Shown here one piece after another: positions 22,838 to 35,807 of a stretch of DNA of 64,000 nt. The notes under the pieces are model-generated. The model searched no databases. It was not told where the DNA came from and worked only from the letters and a program-made list of their open reading frames with translations. Both the position numbers and the translations under genes were made by a program. Where the stretch lies: contig NC_088791.1 in NCBI RefSeq assembly GCF_011386835.1, positions 125,464,943-125,528,942 of the forward strand. Reading direction: 5' to 3'. How positions within the stretch are numbered: the first letter of the stretch is position 1; the number at the start of each line of letters is the position of its first letter. The DNA comes from Chrysemys picta bellii. Taxonomy: Eukaryota; Chordata; Testudines; Emydidae.

Positions 22838-23110
22838 CATAGCAGACACTGCATTTAGTCGCACTCCCTAGCTTGTACATTAGAACTCTGGTTCCAGCTC
22901 CTGCCTGCCCTGTGCACTAAATCATGAGTCTCTTCATCACTTGATAACCTCCCTCTCACAAAGAGTCAGCCATAATCTGAAGATTGCAGACAAGGGGCAA
23001 CTGGAGGCGTAATGGCGGGGAGGATGGTAGTGGGGACAGAATGTCAGGAATATGGAGTTTGGGGACCAAATCACAGGTGGATAAGGAGGTGGATAGGACT
23101 TTATTTATCA
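22838..23110. other. short background spacer
   Basis: Nothing recognised between two MITEs. Confidence 0.4.
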
Positions 23111-23274
23111 CCTAAGGTATGTCTACACCCTCAGGTCCCAGAGTCCAGGCTCCAATCCAAGCCCAATCGTCTACACTGCAATCTTATAGCCCCACAGCCC
23201 AAGCCGCATCAGCCTGAGTCAGCTGACAAGGGCCAGCCACAGGTGTTTAACTGCAGTGTAGACATATTCTTAGG
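23111..23274. mobile_element. MITE of the 'ggtatgtctacac' type
   Basis: The ends are 'cctaaggtatgtctacac' (23111-23128) and, inverted, 'gtgtagacatattcttagg' (to 23274). The interior has 'caatcgtctacactgcaatc' and is non-coding. Related elements occur at 53046-53325, 53700-53905 and 58765-59015, and a half copy at 28138-28272. Superfamily not determined. Confidence 0.75.
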
Positions 23275-24479
23275 GCCCGAGAAAACTTAGGGCTAGTATT
23301 GAATTCACCAAACTGTGTGCAAATTGATTGAAGCATTTTTGGAGGTGGTCATTTTCAAAAGGAAATAGCTATTTGAATGGTGGTCTCAGCCAAAATTCTT
23401 AATTGACATTTTGAGTGTAATTATTTAAATATTGCACCTAGTTACCATTCAAAACATATTATAGATGTGACCTCGTAAAAAATCTTTTCATTTATTTAAT
23501 TAAATAATGCAGCATTTGCAATATTCCCTAGATATAACCTCTACTAAATATAGGGAATGCTGAAACTACCTAGGAGATGTTATTCATTTATCAAAAGTGA
23601 AACTGGAACGTGTTTAAAAGGTAACCACTGTAGGTTTCAAGAAGGCAGACCTGTATAAGAAAGTACTTTAATGAGAAAAATAAAGTGGATTGGCCTTAAA
23701 TCAGGCATTTCAGAAGTCTCATTAATTCACTGGAAGATTGCTGGAGACTATAATTCGGTTCACTGCAAAACAAATAGATAAGGTTACTTCGTATCCATAG
23801 TATTTCCTTGTATTACTTACACTTGGTCCTATACTTACCATTAAAAAGGCCTTGTATGTTACAAATACAGAAGCTAGCTAACTTCAGTTTTTTATTTCTC
23901 AAGCTAATGGACACATTTTTAAACTAATTCAAAGTTACTCTTGCAATACTGGAATGCGGACTTAAAACAAACAAAAACAAACAAACACTTGCTAAAAATG
24001 TACAGTGTCTTTTCTTCAGATTTTTTTTAAGAAAAGCAATTTGTGAAAGCTAAATACTAGAAGATTGCTTGAGCCTGTTTATTTAAGAAGGTCTGAGGTG
24101 CTACTATTGTATTATATTGGTTTTACTGTGGTGGACAGGAAAATTTTGAAATTAAATCAGAGGGGGAAAAAAGAGTGAGAATTGGGAGGTTGGAACAAGT
24201 GCTTTTTGTAGGCCAGACTCCACCTACAGACCTTACCCAAAGGAGCAGAACTCCACATAGGACTTAGCAGTTCTCTTCACATTCACTTCTCCTATATGAA
24301 GTAGCACAGGTATAACCGAGTGCAGAATTTCACTTTGAAGTGTGTGCTCCCCTTGATGCAAATGCAGAGGTATATTTGGACTATATTTGGGTAGATTAAA
24401 CTGAAATACATAAAAAGTTTGCCTCTCTTTAAGAAGTTGTTCCTCCCAGAAAACCAGCAATGTGAACCATGTATGCTTG
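23275..24479. other. background sequence, nothing recognised
   Basis: AT-rich sequence with no gene or transposon recognised. A short (AAAC)n simple repeat lies near 23965-23990. Confidence 0.4.
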
Positions 24480-24712
24480 CCAAACTGGAGTCACAAAACT
24501 AGAGCGGGTCAAAAATTCTCAGTGGAATCTTTTTTGATAGAAAATCGGGTTTTGACTAAAACATTTTCATGGGAAGTGTCTCCTTTCCTTGAAAACTTTC
24601 AGTTTTTCCATCATAAAACCCCAAAATTCAGCTGCCCAAAAGTTTCAGTTTGATGAAAAGCTGAAATTTTGTATTGGGGAGAAAAAAAGCTTCTTTTCCA
24701 ACCAGCTCTGCA
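24480..24712 (-). repeat. AT-rich repeat of the 'gagctggttgg...' family
   Basis: On the minus strand it starts 'gcagagctggttggaaaaga', followed by alternating 'tttcagctttt' and 'gaaaactttcaagg' foldback motifs. This is a close match in start and style to the copy beginning at 27145. Confidence 0.6.
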
Positions 24713-27140
24713 TATGACACTGTCTGCCACTTCTCCCTTTAGGTCAGTTCATAGCATGCTCTGGGAGTTTGCAGGGCACCTCAGACGCAGTCTACATTTC
24801 CTTTCTGAATTTTGCACCAGAAACAATTAGGTGTGTGCTAAAGTTCTTATTGCTTTTTGACTTGCTATTGGATTGGTGACTCCTCCAAAACCCATGATTG
24901 CAAGTTTCTTACTTTCCCTCCTAGCAAATATGATTAATGTTAATGAGAAATAAGGACACATAATGGGGAAGATTATACATAACTCCGCATGTTGACTTTT
25001 CTTGGAAAGAATTTGGAGATCATAAATTTTGGAACACTATACCTGCAGTAAGTGTCAGATCTATTTCAGGATCTCCTGCAGCGTTAGCCAAAATAATCCA
25101 TGCTAAACTGAAAGGAGGGGCCCTGCTCCAATTCTATTTCAATCCAGCCAACATTTCTAAGTATGCCTTTTAACTACACACTATAGACCAATACCATACA
25201 TGCTATCCTTCATGTATAGCACTCCGTGTCAACCAGTAAATGCCATCTGTAATTTATTAAAATGACCAAATCCCTCAAAAAGCTGTATTTTTCAGTTAAA
25301 AAAATATGGTGATTAACCTTTTCTAAATTACTAATTTATGAGTTTGTGTGTCTTGAAGGCACACCTCTTTCCCCCTCTCTTTGAGAAGACCTTCTTTGGA
25401 AAACAGTATAATAATTATGCTAACGCACCCACAGAACCCCACCCCCTGCAAAGCCTATAAACTAGATTCTCATAAGAGTAAATCTATGTTTGTTAAACAG
25501 TGGAATGTCTTTTCATTAGTCAGTTAGCCTGGTCTCTTGAGGAAACAAGAAAGATAGTGTTGCTGTTTTCGTATTTTGCTTATGGGAGTTCTCCATTTTA
25601 ACACTTCCAAAGCAAAGATACATAGAGAATTCTGGTGCTGGACTCTTGGGTATATTAAACCCCATTGTGTTTTTCCCACGTCACATTAAACCACGCTGTA
25701 TAACAATCATATTGAGGAGAGTGAGGAGAGACAAAAATCAGACATTGAGTGAATCAACGCTTTGGGAATGGGCTCAAGAGGGTGACGAATGGATTGCAGC
25801 GATTCTAGAGTTGTCAGCTGAGGAACCACTCCTGTTGCTTCATCTATATCCAGTGATATAGAAATACCCAGACAAATAGAAAGAGTGCTGTATCAGTCAC
25901 TTTCTGTGACATCCAGGGAATACATCCAACATTTAAGACTGATTTCTTTAGTCTTTAGGCTGGGGTTTTCAAAAGCGTTGGCATTGGCCTAACTCTGCTC
26001 CCATTGAAATCAATGGGACTTCTATCACCAACTTCAAAAGGGGCAGAATAAGGCCAACATTGAGCAGTTCTGAACGCCCAAACTTTTTGTAATTTCCTTT
26101 CATTATAACATCTCTATATAACTCTAATATTCTAAAATTTGGGCAGTATAATTTTTTTCAGGTTGGGACTGGTGCTAAGAGTATGTGGAAATTGTATAAC
26201 AACGCTCTACCAGAACCCTTGATTAAACAATGGAGAAATGTGCTATTTGTAGACTTTAAACATTAGATATTAAAATGTAACTTCACATGGTGGCTTGATG
26301 GGGAGGAAGAACATTCATGTTTATTTTCTTATGGCTACAAGCACAGAGATTTATTGACAAAATGCCTACACATTAATTTCTGTGAAAGATTTTGCATAAA
26401 TTAGGATATTGACATTGTTTATTTGTAGTAGAACTTCGGGCCTAGACAATGTGTCTTTATGTAGATACGGCACCTGTTTCCCGATCTCAATTATTATTCA
26501 CATACTGCATTTCAGATTTATCAAGTGGAAAAAAGCTATTAAAACTCTTAAAGTAAAAATGACTGTAATTATCTCTGCCTTATTGTATCCTTGATACCAG
26601 ACGTCTTGCTGGTTATGTTTTAGTCTTTTGTCCCAATAATTCTTAATTCAGAACTAGCACAGTGCCACGACTAAAGTGCAGAGCACATTCAGATAATATC
26701 CGTGATGAAATCATGACTCCCTGAGGTAAATGGGAGTTTTGCCTTTTACTTTAAGTGGGTCAGGGATTTCACTCCTAAAGTTTAATTGAAAATTGTGTTC
26801 AAAGTTGAACTGGACTCAGTTTAACTAGACTCAGATGTTTCGCTTGTGTCTATTAATATCAATTTATACAAAATCACTCCTTTTCTCATATCAGGAGATA
26901 GCACTAAATTTAACTGGAACTACAATTTGTCACACTGAATTGTTTTTTATTTATATACAAATGATTTCTTTTTTCTCCATCACATACACCTACCTACAGT
27001 GTATATCGATAACTACAGTATCCCTCATACCAAAATTAACTACATTTGGGCTCATGCTGGGCACTGTCAAATGTCACTGGTGATGGTTTTGCCTTGTATA
27101 TTATGCTCCCATCATGACAGAAGCAAATTTCATTTTTATT
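24713..27140. other. background with one short foldback
   Basis: No gene seen in 2.4 kb. At 25965-26060 a foldback is visible ('ggggttttcaaaagcgttgg' against 'ccaacttcaaaaggggc', with 'gaaatcaatgggact' in the loop), like other recurrent anonymous repeats here. The 71-codon frame at 25646-25861 has no family resemblance. Confidence 0.4.
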
Positions 27141-27367
27141 ATAAGTGGAGCTGGTTGGGAATTTTTCAACAAAACCTTTTTTCCCCCCATTAGAAAATGT
27201 GAGTTTGTCAAAACAAAGACTATTCACGGGAAAGGGTTGGTTTTGACAAGTTTCCCAATTTAAAAAAAATGTAGGATACAATTTTGTAATTGTTGACACC
27301 AGACATTTTAACATTTTTTTAAGTGAAAAGTTTTTTTGTTTGTTGGTTGACTGGTTTTCAATTCTAG

Positions 27368-27458
<91 letters not shown>

Positions 27459-27660
27459 CATACACACACACACACTTAAAAAGGTAAAAATAAAAAGGTC
27501 AAAATCAAAATGAAACATTTAGATATTATTGAAGCAAAGCATTTTGATTGACCCAATCTGAATTGGTTTTCAAATTATCAGTTTGTGAACATTTTTAGAG
27601 ACTTTGACTTTTTGTCCTATTTTGGGATGGAAAACATTTTTGAACTCTCCAGCTCCCAGG
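27141..27660 (+). repeat. AT-rich 'gagctggttgg...' repeat interrupted by a microsatellite
   Basis: It begins 'ggagctggttgggaattttt' at about 27147 and ends near 'tttgaactctccagctccc' at 27640-27658, so start and end are inverted. The (TA)n/(CA)n tract sits in its middle. Of the family copies in this window it is the longest. Confidence 0.6.
27369..27475. repeat. (TA)42 microsatellite followed by (CA)n
   Basis: An uninterrupted TA repeat runs from 27369 to 27452 (84 bp), followed by 'cacatacatacacacacaca' to about 27475. The Ile-Tyr-rich frame on the minus strand (27036-27518) is an artefact of this repeat. It is likely to be length-variable. Confidence 0.97.
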
Positions 27661-28137
27661 ATAAAAAAGCCATTTCCGGCCAGCTGCAATTACAAGACCT
27701 TGTGGTAAACAGATTGCCCATAATCATACACAGTACTTTGACTTGCGAGATCTCTCACGCAGTGCATATGTTTAGGAAAGGATATCTACATTTCTTATCA
27801 CTGCCAGTTTAAAAAGGAGGGAAAGGGCTGAAGGGAGGGGGGGGGGGGAAATCAGCCCCCTTTCCTCCAGCTGAGTACCAAAATTACATCATTCTTGCAA
27901 AAGGAATGTCTGAGGGCAGAAGGTTCAGTTAAGAAGGAATAGGAGAGAAAATAGCATTTGCAGCCTATTTTACATGCTTTGGAGTTCAGTGCATCATCAT
28001 GCAACAGGAAAACAACATCACTATGAATCCCTGATGGGATGCACGTAATATTCCACATTTACCTAGCATGTTTAATCCCAGAGGATCTGAAGGCTTTTTA
28101 CCTACTATATGCATACGACACCATTTAATTGCAGCGA
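27661..28137. other. background sequence, nothing recognised
   Basis: A G-run lies at about 27837-27849. Otherwise no gene or repeat recognised. Confidence 0.4.
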
Positions 28138-28272
28138 CATCTGGAGTGGAGAGCAACAACCAGTGTGGAAAGGCTAGCTCCACCCCACGCAGGACCCTGG
28201 CTACCTACTCCATGCTGCCACAGCTTCACAGCAATTGTTACTACCAATTGCCATGTAGACATATCCTTAGCT
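28138..28272. repeat. partial MITE of the 'gtctacac' type
   Basis: The right end 'ccatgtagacatatccttag' matches the right terminus of the element at 23111-23274. The left terminus is missing or too diverged. Confidence 0.45.
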
Positions 28273-29955
28273 ACTCCATTTCCCACTAAAATTGTTAACC
28301 AAGGTGTATTAGAACGTGGAATTACACAATAGTAGCAACTTTTCTCAAAAGAATAATTATAATAATGGTATTTGAATATCATTCACAAGGTTTAGAGGTG
28401 TCTGAGAATCTCACCTGAAAGGAACAGGGCCGCTTCAGGAGTGTTGTATGGTAAACTACACGGATAATTTATGTTGTCATCTGCTATTAACAGACATTGA
28501 TCAGTAAGCTATATCCCTCTGTCATCTGCAACACTGTGACCTAGCAATTATCCGGGGTTTTCAACCTTCTGAGTAGTTTGTGCTGGTACTGGAAACGTGC
28601 TAATCAGAAACAAAAAGTGACTGGCTTTTTAATGCATTGTGATTCTTAGATGGACCTAATGTTGAACGTCCTAATTTTTAAGCACTCAAAGTTCAGCATA
28701 AAACTTTTTTCCCCAAGGTACACAATTGCTTAAATACCCAGTGTCCCCTAGGTTGCGATCTATTCAAAAACAGATATCTTTGGGTGTTGAACAGACAGTT
28801 ATTTCATGCCCTGCTGGAGTTTAATTTGTATAGCCTCTCTCCAGGTCAACGAAGACCAAGTATTTTATATATATATAGTGTACCAAAGGTAGATTACTTA
28901 ATGGAATAAAAGCGGTTTGTTGTGGGATATACTGGAGTGAGAATGGCTGAGTAATTCTGTACTGGAATAATATATGCCAATTACATAGGGCTATTGTTAG
29001 ATAACAATATAAGCAACTGCTTGAAATGTGAGCTAAGACTATGGTTGTCTTTCTGGTTAACACTGCAATGGACTTGTGATTGAGACAGCTTATCACTGCA
29101 CCTTAGCTCACTTGGAAATGAGCAGGTACCGACAAATACAATACTCACATGGACCACCCGCCCCAACACCTGCCATTCTACACTTGGAACTTCAAGAACA
29201 CTGAGGGCCACCCTATTTTGGTGGTATTTGTGGGAGTTTGTACAAACTCTGTACTACACTGCTGGATGGCAGTGAAACAGACTACGAGAAAGGCTGAAGA
29301 GCACCAGATTGACATTTTCAATTCTTGTCATCTTCATCAGCTGCTCCATATCAAGTGGGAGAACAAGATCCAAAATGAGGATATTTGAAGCCAAACCTGA
29401 CAACTGCCTCCATCCGCACTGGTTCAATTTCAGTGGCTTTCTTGGTATGGCCAACCATCCTAATAATATGCCAGTGATGGACAGAGACTGAATATCCATC
29501 CAGATCACCTTATGGACCTAGCTAGAGGTCAACCTACATGGCACTGAATCTGCAAGGAGGCTATGTCTCTTTGGGATTTGATGATGAAGTTTATACCTCC
29601 AGGATACAACATTACAACAGGAGAAAGTCATCTCTATTTAACAATGTGATGTCCTTTCTTAAAGCACCATTTATGCAGATATTAGTTTGGCACATGACAT
29701 CAAAAATAAACTCCTGGAAAAGCTCTGTACAACATATATATCCCCTTTCATTGTGTGGGTAATGGAAAAAGTAATGAGTGGTAAAATCCTTAAAAGTTTC
29801 TGTGGTTAATCTAATATAGGGTCAGGGCAGGAACTGAGGCAAAGATATCCTCTGTAGGTTGGGTTACTTTCCACCCTACACTAAGCACAGTTAACTTCTC
29901 TTTTCAGAGGAGAACTCGGTCCTGCCTTCTAGACAGGAAACATCACCAACGAAAG
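28273..29955. other. background; unexplained open frames at 29149-29508
   Basis: No transposon recognised. Around 29149-29508 there are overlapping open frames of 79 and 60 codons (plus) and 84 codons (minus). None resembles a family I know and no splice context or start context is convincing, so no gene is called. A short 'tatatatata' run lies at about 28866-28876. Confidence 0.35.
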
Positions 29956-29963
29956 GACTACAG

Positions 29964-30298
29964 CAGGGGTTGGCAACGTTCGGCACGTGGCTCGCCAGGG
30001 TAAGCACCCTAGCGGGCCGGGCCAGTTTATTTACCTGCTGATGTGGCAGGTTTGGCCGATCGCGGCCCCCACTCGCTGCGGTTCGCTGTCCCGGGCCACT
30101 GGGGGCGGCGGGAAGCGGTGCAGGCCGAGGGATGTACTGGCCGCAGCTTCCCGCCGCCCCCATTGGCCCGGGATGGCGAACCGCGGCCAGTGGGGGCCAC
30201 GATCGGCCGAACCTGCTGCGTCAGCAGGTAAATAAACTGGCCCGGCCCACTAGGGTGCTTACCCTGGTGAGCCGCATGCCAAACGTTGCCGACCCCTG
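29964..30298. mobile_element. palindromic hAT-type MITE, 335 bp, exact 8-bp target duplication
   Basis: The ends are 'caggggttggcaacgtt' and the complement of 'aacgttgccgacccctg', 16 of 17 identical. The exact duplication 'gactacag' flanks it (29956-29963, 30299-30306). The whole element is nearly one long GC-rich palindrome ('ggtaagcaccctagcgggcc' against 'ggcccactagggtgcttacc'). It is non-coding; open frames on both strands are mirror images. Confidence 0.95.
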
Positions 30299-30554
30299 GA
30301 CTACAGTATTACAAAATCCTTCCATAGAATAGAGAAGCAGAGAGACAGGATAAGTGGCAAGGGTCAACATTTGGCACCCATCTATTGATCTAACTTAAAT
30401 TCTTTGAAGTCTTTGTGTAGTAACATTGTCTGTCTCTGCAATTGAGACCACGTGTGGTAAACAGTTGGTGTCAGGATAGAACTTTGAGAAAGGACCTAGC
30501 AAGCAGCAGGGGTAGAGTTGGTTTGAAAGAAACAAAACAAAAAACCAAGGAAAC

Positions 30555-30710
30555 TGTTTTCATTGACACTTTTTCCTGGTTATCATTACAAACATTTTTC
30601 AACAAAAATGTCCCAAATAGCTTTAGAGTTGGCTGGAAGAAAGAAAAATAATATTAATAAATTTTACAATAAAATGATCCCATTTTTGATCAGCTCTACC
30701 CATAATATTA
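30555..30710 (+). repeat. AT-rich 'gagctggtt' family repeat, diverged
   Basis: 'cattgacactttttcctgg', 'acatttttcaacaaaaatg' and the end 'ttttgatcagctctaccc' follow the same pattern as the family ends elsewhere. The start is unclear. Confidence 0.4.
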
Positions 30711-33700
30711 CTAATCCACTCATCATGGGACACACTAACAAAGCATGCATGCTGCTGAAGCCTTGAAGCTTCCATTTGGAGAAGGAATAAAGAGACTTTA
30801 CCGTGTTAATACATCTTTAAAAAGGTAGCCAGCATGTTTATTTTACTGTTTCTGCACTGATAAGATTTCAGGTTCCACCACAGTTCTAACACCAGGCTTC
30901 CCACAATGTGGGTTTATAACATGACCATTTAACCAAAAATAAGACATTCCTTCTAACTGGTTTGGCTAATCCCTAGTTACTGAAAAGCAATTCTGAAAAG
31001 AAAGATGTTTATCTGGACCGTTCATACTGGCTCATTCTCAGAGTTTTCCATCGGGGGAGATGATGCAATGGCCAAAACAGGTATATACCAAAATTATTAA
31101 AACTGGATCCTTATAGGAGCCACCACATGGGACTGTAATATAATGTAATATAATGCCAATGTTTCCTGAAACTTGGCACCCTATTAGCAGGGGTTAATCC
31201 TTTAAAAATAGTGTTGGTGGCCTCTGCTGACTTGCTGAGGCAGGTGACTCTTTATTCCACCTGGATACAAGAGAGGACGGAGTGGCTCTGTAAAGAGGAT
31301 CTAAATTGTGGTTGAACAATCCTGAAGGAGGAACCCCTCAAGCAGCCAAACTGGGCTGGGGGAGAGAAAGGTTTGAGTTGAGCTTTGTTACCCTATGGTT
31401 TTGTTATTATTAAAGCCAAACCCCCAGGAAAGGGGGTGAGTGTGGACTTTACATACTGCATGGACTGTGCTTACAGAGAATGTTGGGGAAAGCATTTGTA
31501 CATAAATGGTGTCAGGAGTCATATTCCTCTGCAATATGAGAATTAAAAGGGAGCAAACTAGACACAGCCAAAAAAGGAACAGCAGAGTCACATGTTCTAG
31601 AGGCTTGTTAACAAGGTGAGAGCAGACACAGCCATGGTGGTCAGTGAATGCCAGGCTCTTTGTCCAAGGTAGGACTGGGTGATGACCACATAGCCTGCTT
31701 GGTCACCTTCAAGTAGGAAGTTAGTACTGCTCGGTGGGGGAAGGAGTCCTGGGCAATCTGTTTGAGCTCATTTTTTGACAGGAGAGGTACCAGCTGCATA
31801 TGGGGCCCTGCATGAGCTGGTTGCCACTAGCTACCAGTTGCCATCCTGGGTTGCTTAGGATCTTAGAGGAAATTCCAGGCATTAATACCAGGGTGAGCCC
31901 CCTTTTCCACAGGTTATTGCTGAGCAGTGTGAGCATCTCTACCCCCTGACAGATCAACTAGGCTTTATAGTTTGAAAACGTTGGCCTGTGTGACTTAAGG
32001 GCATCAGAGTGCAGCTGGGATTAGTCCCTTCGCAATGTCTCTGGCTTAGTCCACAAGTCTATAGACCCCTGCCTCTCATGCTCTTGAGCTGCGCCTCCTC
32101 CTTGTGGTGAGAAGTAGCGCCAGCTGCTCAAAGAAGAACCAGCTCATCTGCAGCAGAGAGCTTCTGGTATCCCTAACACCATCAGCATTACCCTGGATGG
32201 CTCTTTTCCCTGCAGTTTTGAACGGATGTAGCATCTTCCCTAATAGCAAGGGAAATAGCCCTTGTTTTTTTCCCGAACCCAAGAGCTAAGCTTTGTGTCT
32301 GAGAGGAGTGTTAAAAACCTGTGATCATGAGATTAAAAAACACGGAAAAAGCTATCAGCCCCCTAGAGATCACTTTGCATTAGGTTACATTTTCAAGGGT
32401 ATTTTTTGCAATGAAAAAGGCCTTGCAGTTTCCTTTAAAAAATATTAAAGCTTGAACTCCCCTTCTAGGTCTCCCAGATTAGGAGGGGACGGAATCATGG
32501 GTGCTGCAAATTTGCACGAAGGCCAGCTTTCATCCTAGGACTCACGGCTACACTATCAAGCATGTCTCTCTCACGCACTTATTTCTCTTGGGAAAGAAAT
32601 CTCAGACACATGAATCTTCAGCAGCCCTTAACTATATTAGCATTATGCTTGAGGGATTATTGGCAGTATATTGACTGAAAAAATACTGCTTGTCTGTACT
32701 CTTAAGTTTACGTATTAGGCAAGGTCAGATAATTTGTTTAGTTTTTGAAGCAATTCAGTTTAAATAGAACAGGATGTTTCTCTTCTGCACTGTAATAACA
32801 AACCACAATATAATTCGCTGTGGGTTCCATTGTATTTCAGAAATCTGCTAAATATTAACTGTAGCAAAATACTCAAGAAGCCAAGTCTGATATACGAAGA
32901 TTAAAATAGACAAGAACAGCTAAACCCTACCAGAATCTAAGATGAGCCTTGATAAGCTATTAGCATCATTATCTGCCCATTACTGCAAATCCCACACTCA
33001 ATCCCCGGTAACAAATGTTGAAAATCCCAAAAAAGTAAAACTAAGCAAAAATAATATCCAAAGCCAAGAACTTTTTCTTGTATTTAACTGATATATTTCT
33101 CTTGTTGAAAAAAATGTATATTAAAAGTGTTTTATAAAATTATTGTGCTAAAACACAAACAAAACAAAAAACACAACTTTGAACCACTGCACCATGGAAC
33201 AACCTAAACCTTTACCTGAACCTAACAGATCAAACAGAGCAATTACCTACGCTTCACTTTCACACAAACTTTGGCCATTTTGGTCAGATAATTTGAGAAA
33301 TCTGAACCAATTCTCAGAATTCCCTAGAATTCTGCATTAATATTATATTATTAATTATTATTAGTTGGCTGACATTTGCTTCTTTGTTAAAGATACATCT
33401 AGAAGTGGTATCATCTGGTGACCATCCATAAGTTATCTAAAGCTCATATTTTAAAAGCTTTTTTCAAGTGTTAAAAGTGGGTGGGTGGAGGGAGAAAAAA
33501 AATCTGAATAAACTTATGACTTTCTGTAGCCCTTTCCTTTCTCTAGCAAAATTGTAATGACTCCCTGTCCTGTTTATCTACAACAGTAAACATTTGGTTT
33601 AGCCAAAGACATTAGACAGAAAAACATTTACAGAAGGCTGAAATGTTAAAATAAGAAATACTAACTGGTAAATTTTTTCCCTATCTGAGAAGACACCATG

Positions 33701-35618
33701 GTAAATGACTTTTCACTTTCTGCTGGCGACATATCTATATTGTCCTGTATGTGGACATAACTCAACCTCTCATTTTTCTCTCCTGTATAGAGAGATTATT
33801 GCTTGTCTGCCTTTTCAGAAAATTTCAGTTTAGTCTGACTTTAAAAAGATGAACCGTAAAAATTTAATTTTTTTTAATTAAGTTAAAACCCTGTATCATT
33901 GACAGACTGTAGGCATACACTACACATTATGGGTGAGATTTTCAAAAGGCAACTGTGTGGGAGCCCAGTTAGGCCAATGCGGAGTGTTCTAGAAAGCCCT
34001 GACAATGAATACACTGACTCTATTGAAAGAGGTTTAGAGAGAGTTGCTGAGGCCAGGGACCCTCCATTCATTTTCCGATCTATTCTACACGAAGGCCTCA
34101 CATTAGTCCAAACCATCCTTTTTGCCTACGAAGGACTGGACATACTCTCTTCTGAGCTATGGTATTCCTGGATTGGATGGAGAAAAGTGTTCCACACCTT
34201 CACTATCAGCTAAGTGCTAAGCCTTCTGCCTCTAAGCTACTGCAAGGCTCTGTCAGCTCTCATGAAGCTCGTGGCCCAAACTGATCTTTCATGTGACTGG
34301 CTTATGTTTACATTTTAAGACAGGATATTTTGAGGGAATGTAGTTTTTGTGGAAGATGCCTGCTGCCTGCCCAGGAGAACTAAGTCTCCTCTTTATCCAC
34401 AGACCATGAGCTGCAGAAACGTGAGCTCTACATCCCCATGCCCAGCAATGTGTTTCAACAATGATGTGGAAGGATCACTTATCAGGGAAATAAGGGAATT
34501 CACACTGCAAGTTGTTAAAATCTTTGGCTTCTCTAATGAGACTACCATTGAGTGTGATACTGTTTGGGAGGGATATGGACATCTCATCTGTCCACTGGGA
34601 AATGGATTGAGACAACCAGTGTATTTCACTTGTTATGAGACAATAGGCTCTTTTGGTTAGTACTTCAAAACAAAAATGAAGATGAAGTATTTCCATCATT
34701 ATGAATCATCTAGAGGAGGAAAGACAGGAGAGAGGAAATGGTCTTTTAAAATAATTCACTGCTATAGTTGCTGTCCCCCCACGCCAATAGTTGCAGCTCA
34801 CTTTTTAATGAAAGCCAAAAACAATTCTCCAATAGATTTATTTTTCCTGCACTCCCTATGCTTCTTAAGGCATTCCTGGTGCCTCAAACTTTTATAGAAA
34901 GACAGTGAATTCTAAACTCAGTCTTACTGGGTAAATGGAAGATTAATTGCTTTTAAACTATTTAGTTTTAACCCGTATTTATGTATACTTTTACTACTCT
35001 ACATACATACTGTTACAGTTTCAGGATTTAAAACAGTGGGCCAGATTCACTAGTACGCTCTGGCTATTTTTGTGGTGCTTTGGTGACAGAAAGCAGCTGT
35101 AAACCATAGCTACACAAAGCAGCCAGGGCATGCCAGTAAATCTGATCCTGACAGTTTACCTTATGGACTTAATAAATGGAGGATGGAGAGAAAAGTTCTA
35201 AGACTGAAACAAAGAAAGCAACAGATTCTAACCATATTTTGCCTCAAAGTCTAGTCTACTATCTTGGTAAGTGATATAGACACTAAACTAAAGAGCTGTT
35301 TTATACAGACACACACACTTCTTAAAAGTGTTGTATAAACTCATTAAAAACTGTTCCTGTGTTTGTGCCTCACATAGAAGCAGCTTTCCAAAAAAGCATA
35401 AAGATGTCACATAGACAAGATTACTTTACAGGTATATAGGATGTCAGCTTTGTTTCAAGAATCTCCAGTCCTTTACAAACATTTACCCACAACTTTCATG
35501 AATGTCTCCCTTATTTATATAGCTGGCCAAAAAAAGCCAAAGTAAGAGAAGAGATTCTTGAGCAGTCTGACCCTACCCAACAAATTCGCAGTTGTGTCCA
35601 TGGCCAAAGAGGAAAACA
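30711..35618. other. 4.9 kb background, possible old LTR at 31180-31560
   Basis: No exon is convincing. At 31180-31560 an ATTAAA ('attattaaagcc') following a purine-rich segment, in a GC-richer block, looks like a decayed LTR, but no TG...CA boundaries or duplications are visible. About 33925-33975 ('gagattttcaaaaggcaact') and 35035-35160 ('gggccagattcactagtac') are recurrent anonymous repeats. The 104- and 103-codon frames at 33899 and 34349 show no family resemblance. Confidence 0.35.
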
Positions 35619-35629
35619 CTAGTGTCCTA

Positions 35630-35796
35630 TGACAGGTTTCAGAGTAGCAGCCGTGCTAGTCTGTATCTGTAAAAAGAACAGGAGTACTTGTGGCACCTTA
35701 GAGACTAACACATTTATTAGAGCATAAGCTTTCGTGGACTATGCTCTAATAAATGTGTTAGTCTCTAAGGTGCCACAAGTACTCCTGTTCTTTTTC
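35630..35796 (-). mobile_element. foldback element, copy 2: perfect 56-bp-arm hairpin, 11-bp target duplication
   Basis: The exact direct repeat 'ctagtgtccta' flanks it (35619-35629, 35797-35807). The element starts 'gacaggtttcagagtagcag', the complement of the family 3' end. The arms 35671-35726 and 35740-35795 are perfect inverted repeats of 56 bp with a 13-base loop. Both arms carry 'acacattt' where copies 1 and 3 have 'acaaattt'. Confidence 0.93.
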
Positions 35797-35807
35797 CTAG
35801 TGTCCTA

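Noticed and set aside
27036..27518. 160-codon minus-strand frame with a long Ile-Tyr repeat
   Set aside because: It is a translation of the TA microsatellite.
27837..27849. G-run and other C/G homopolymers (4951, 8926, 50838) as regulatory sites
   Set aside because: Simple low-complexity runs with no supporting context.
29964..30298. GC-rich block as a CpG-island promoter
   Set aside because: The exact 8-bp duplication and inverted termini show it is a palindromic MITE.
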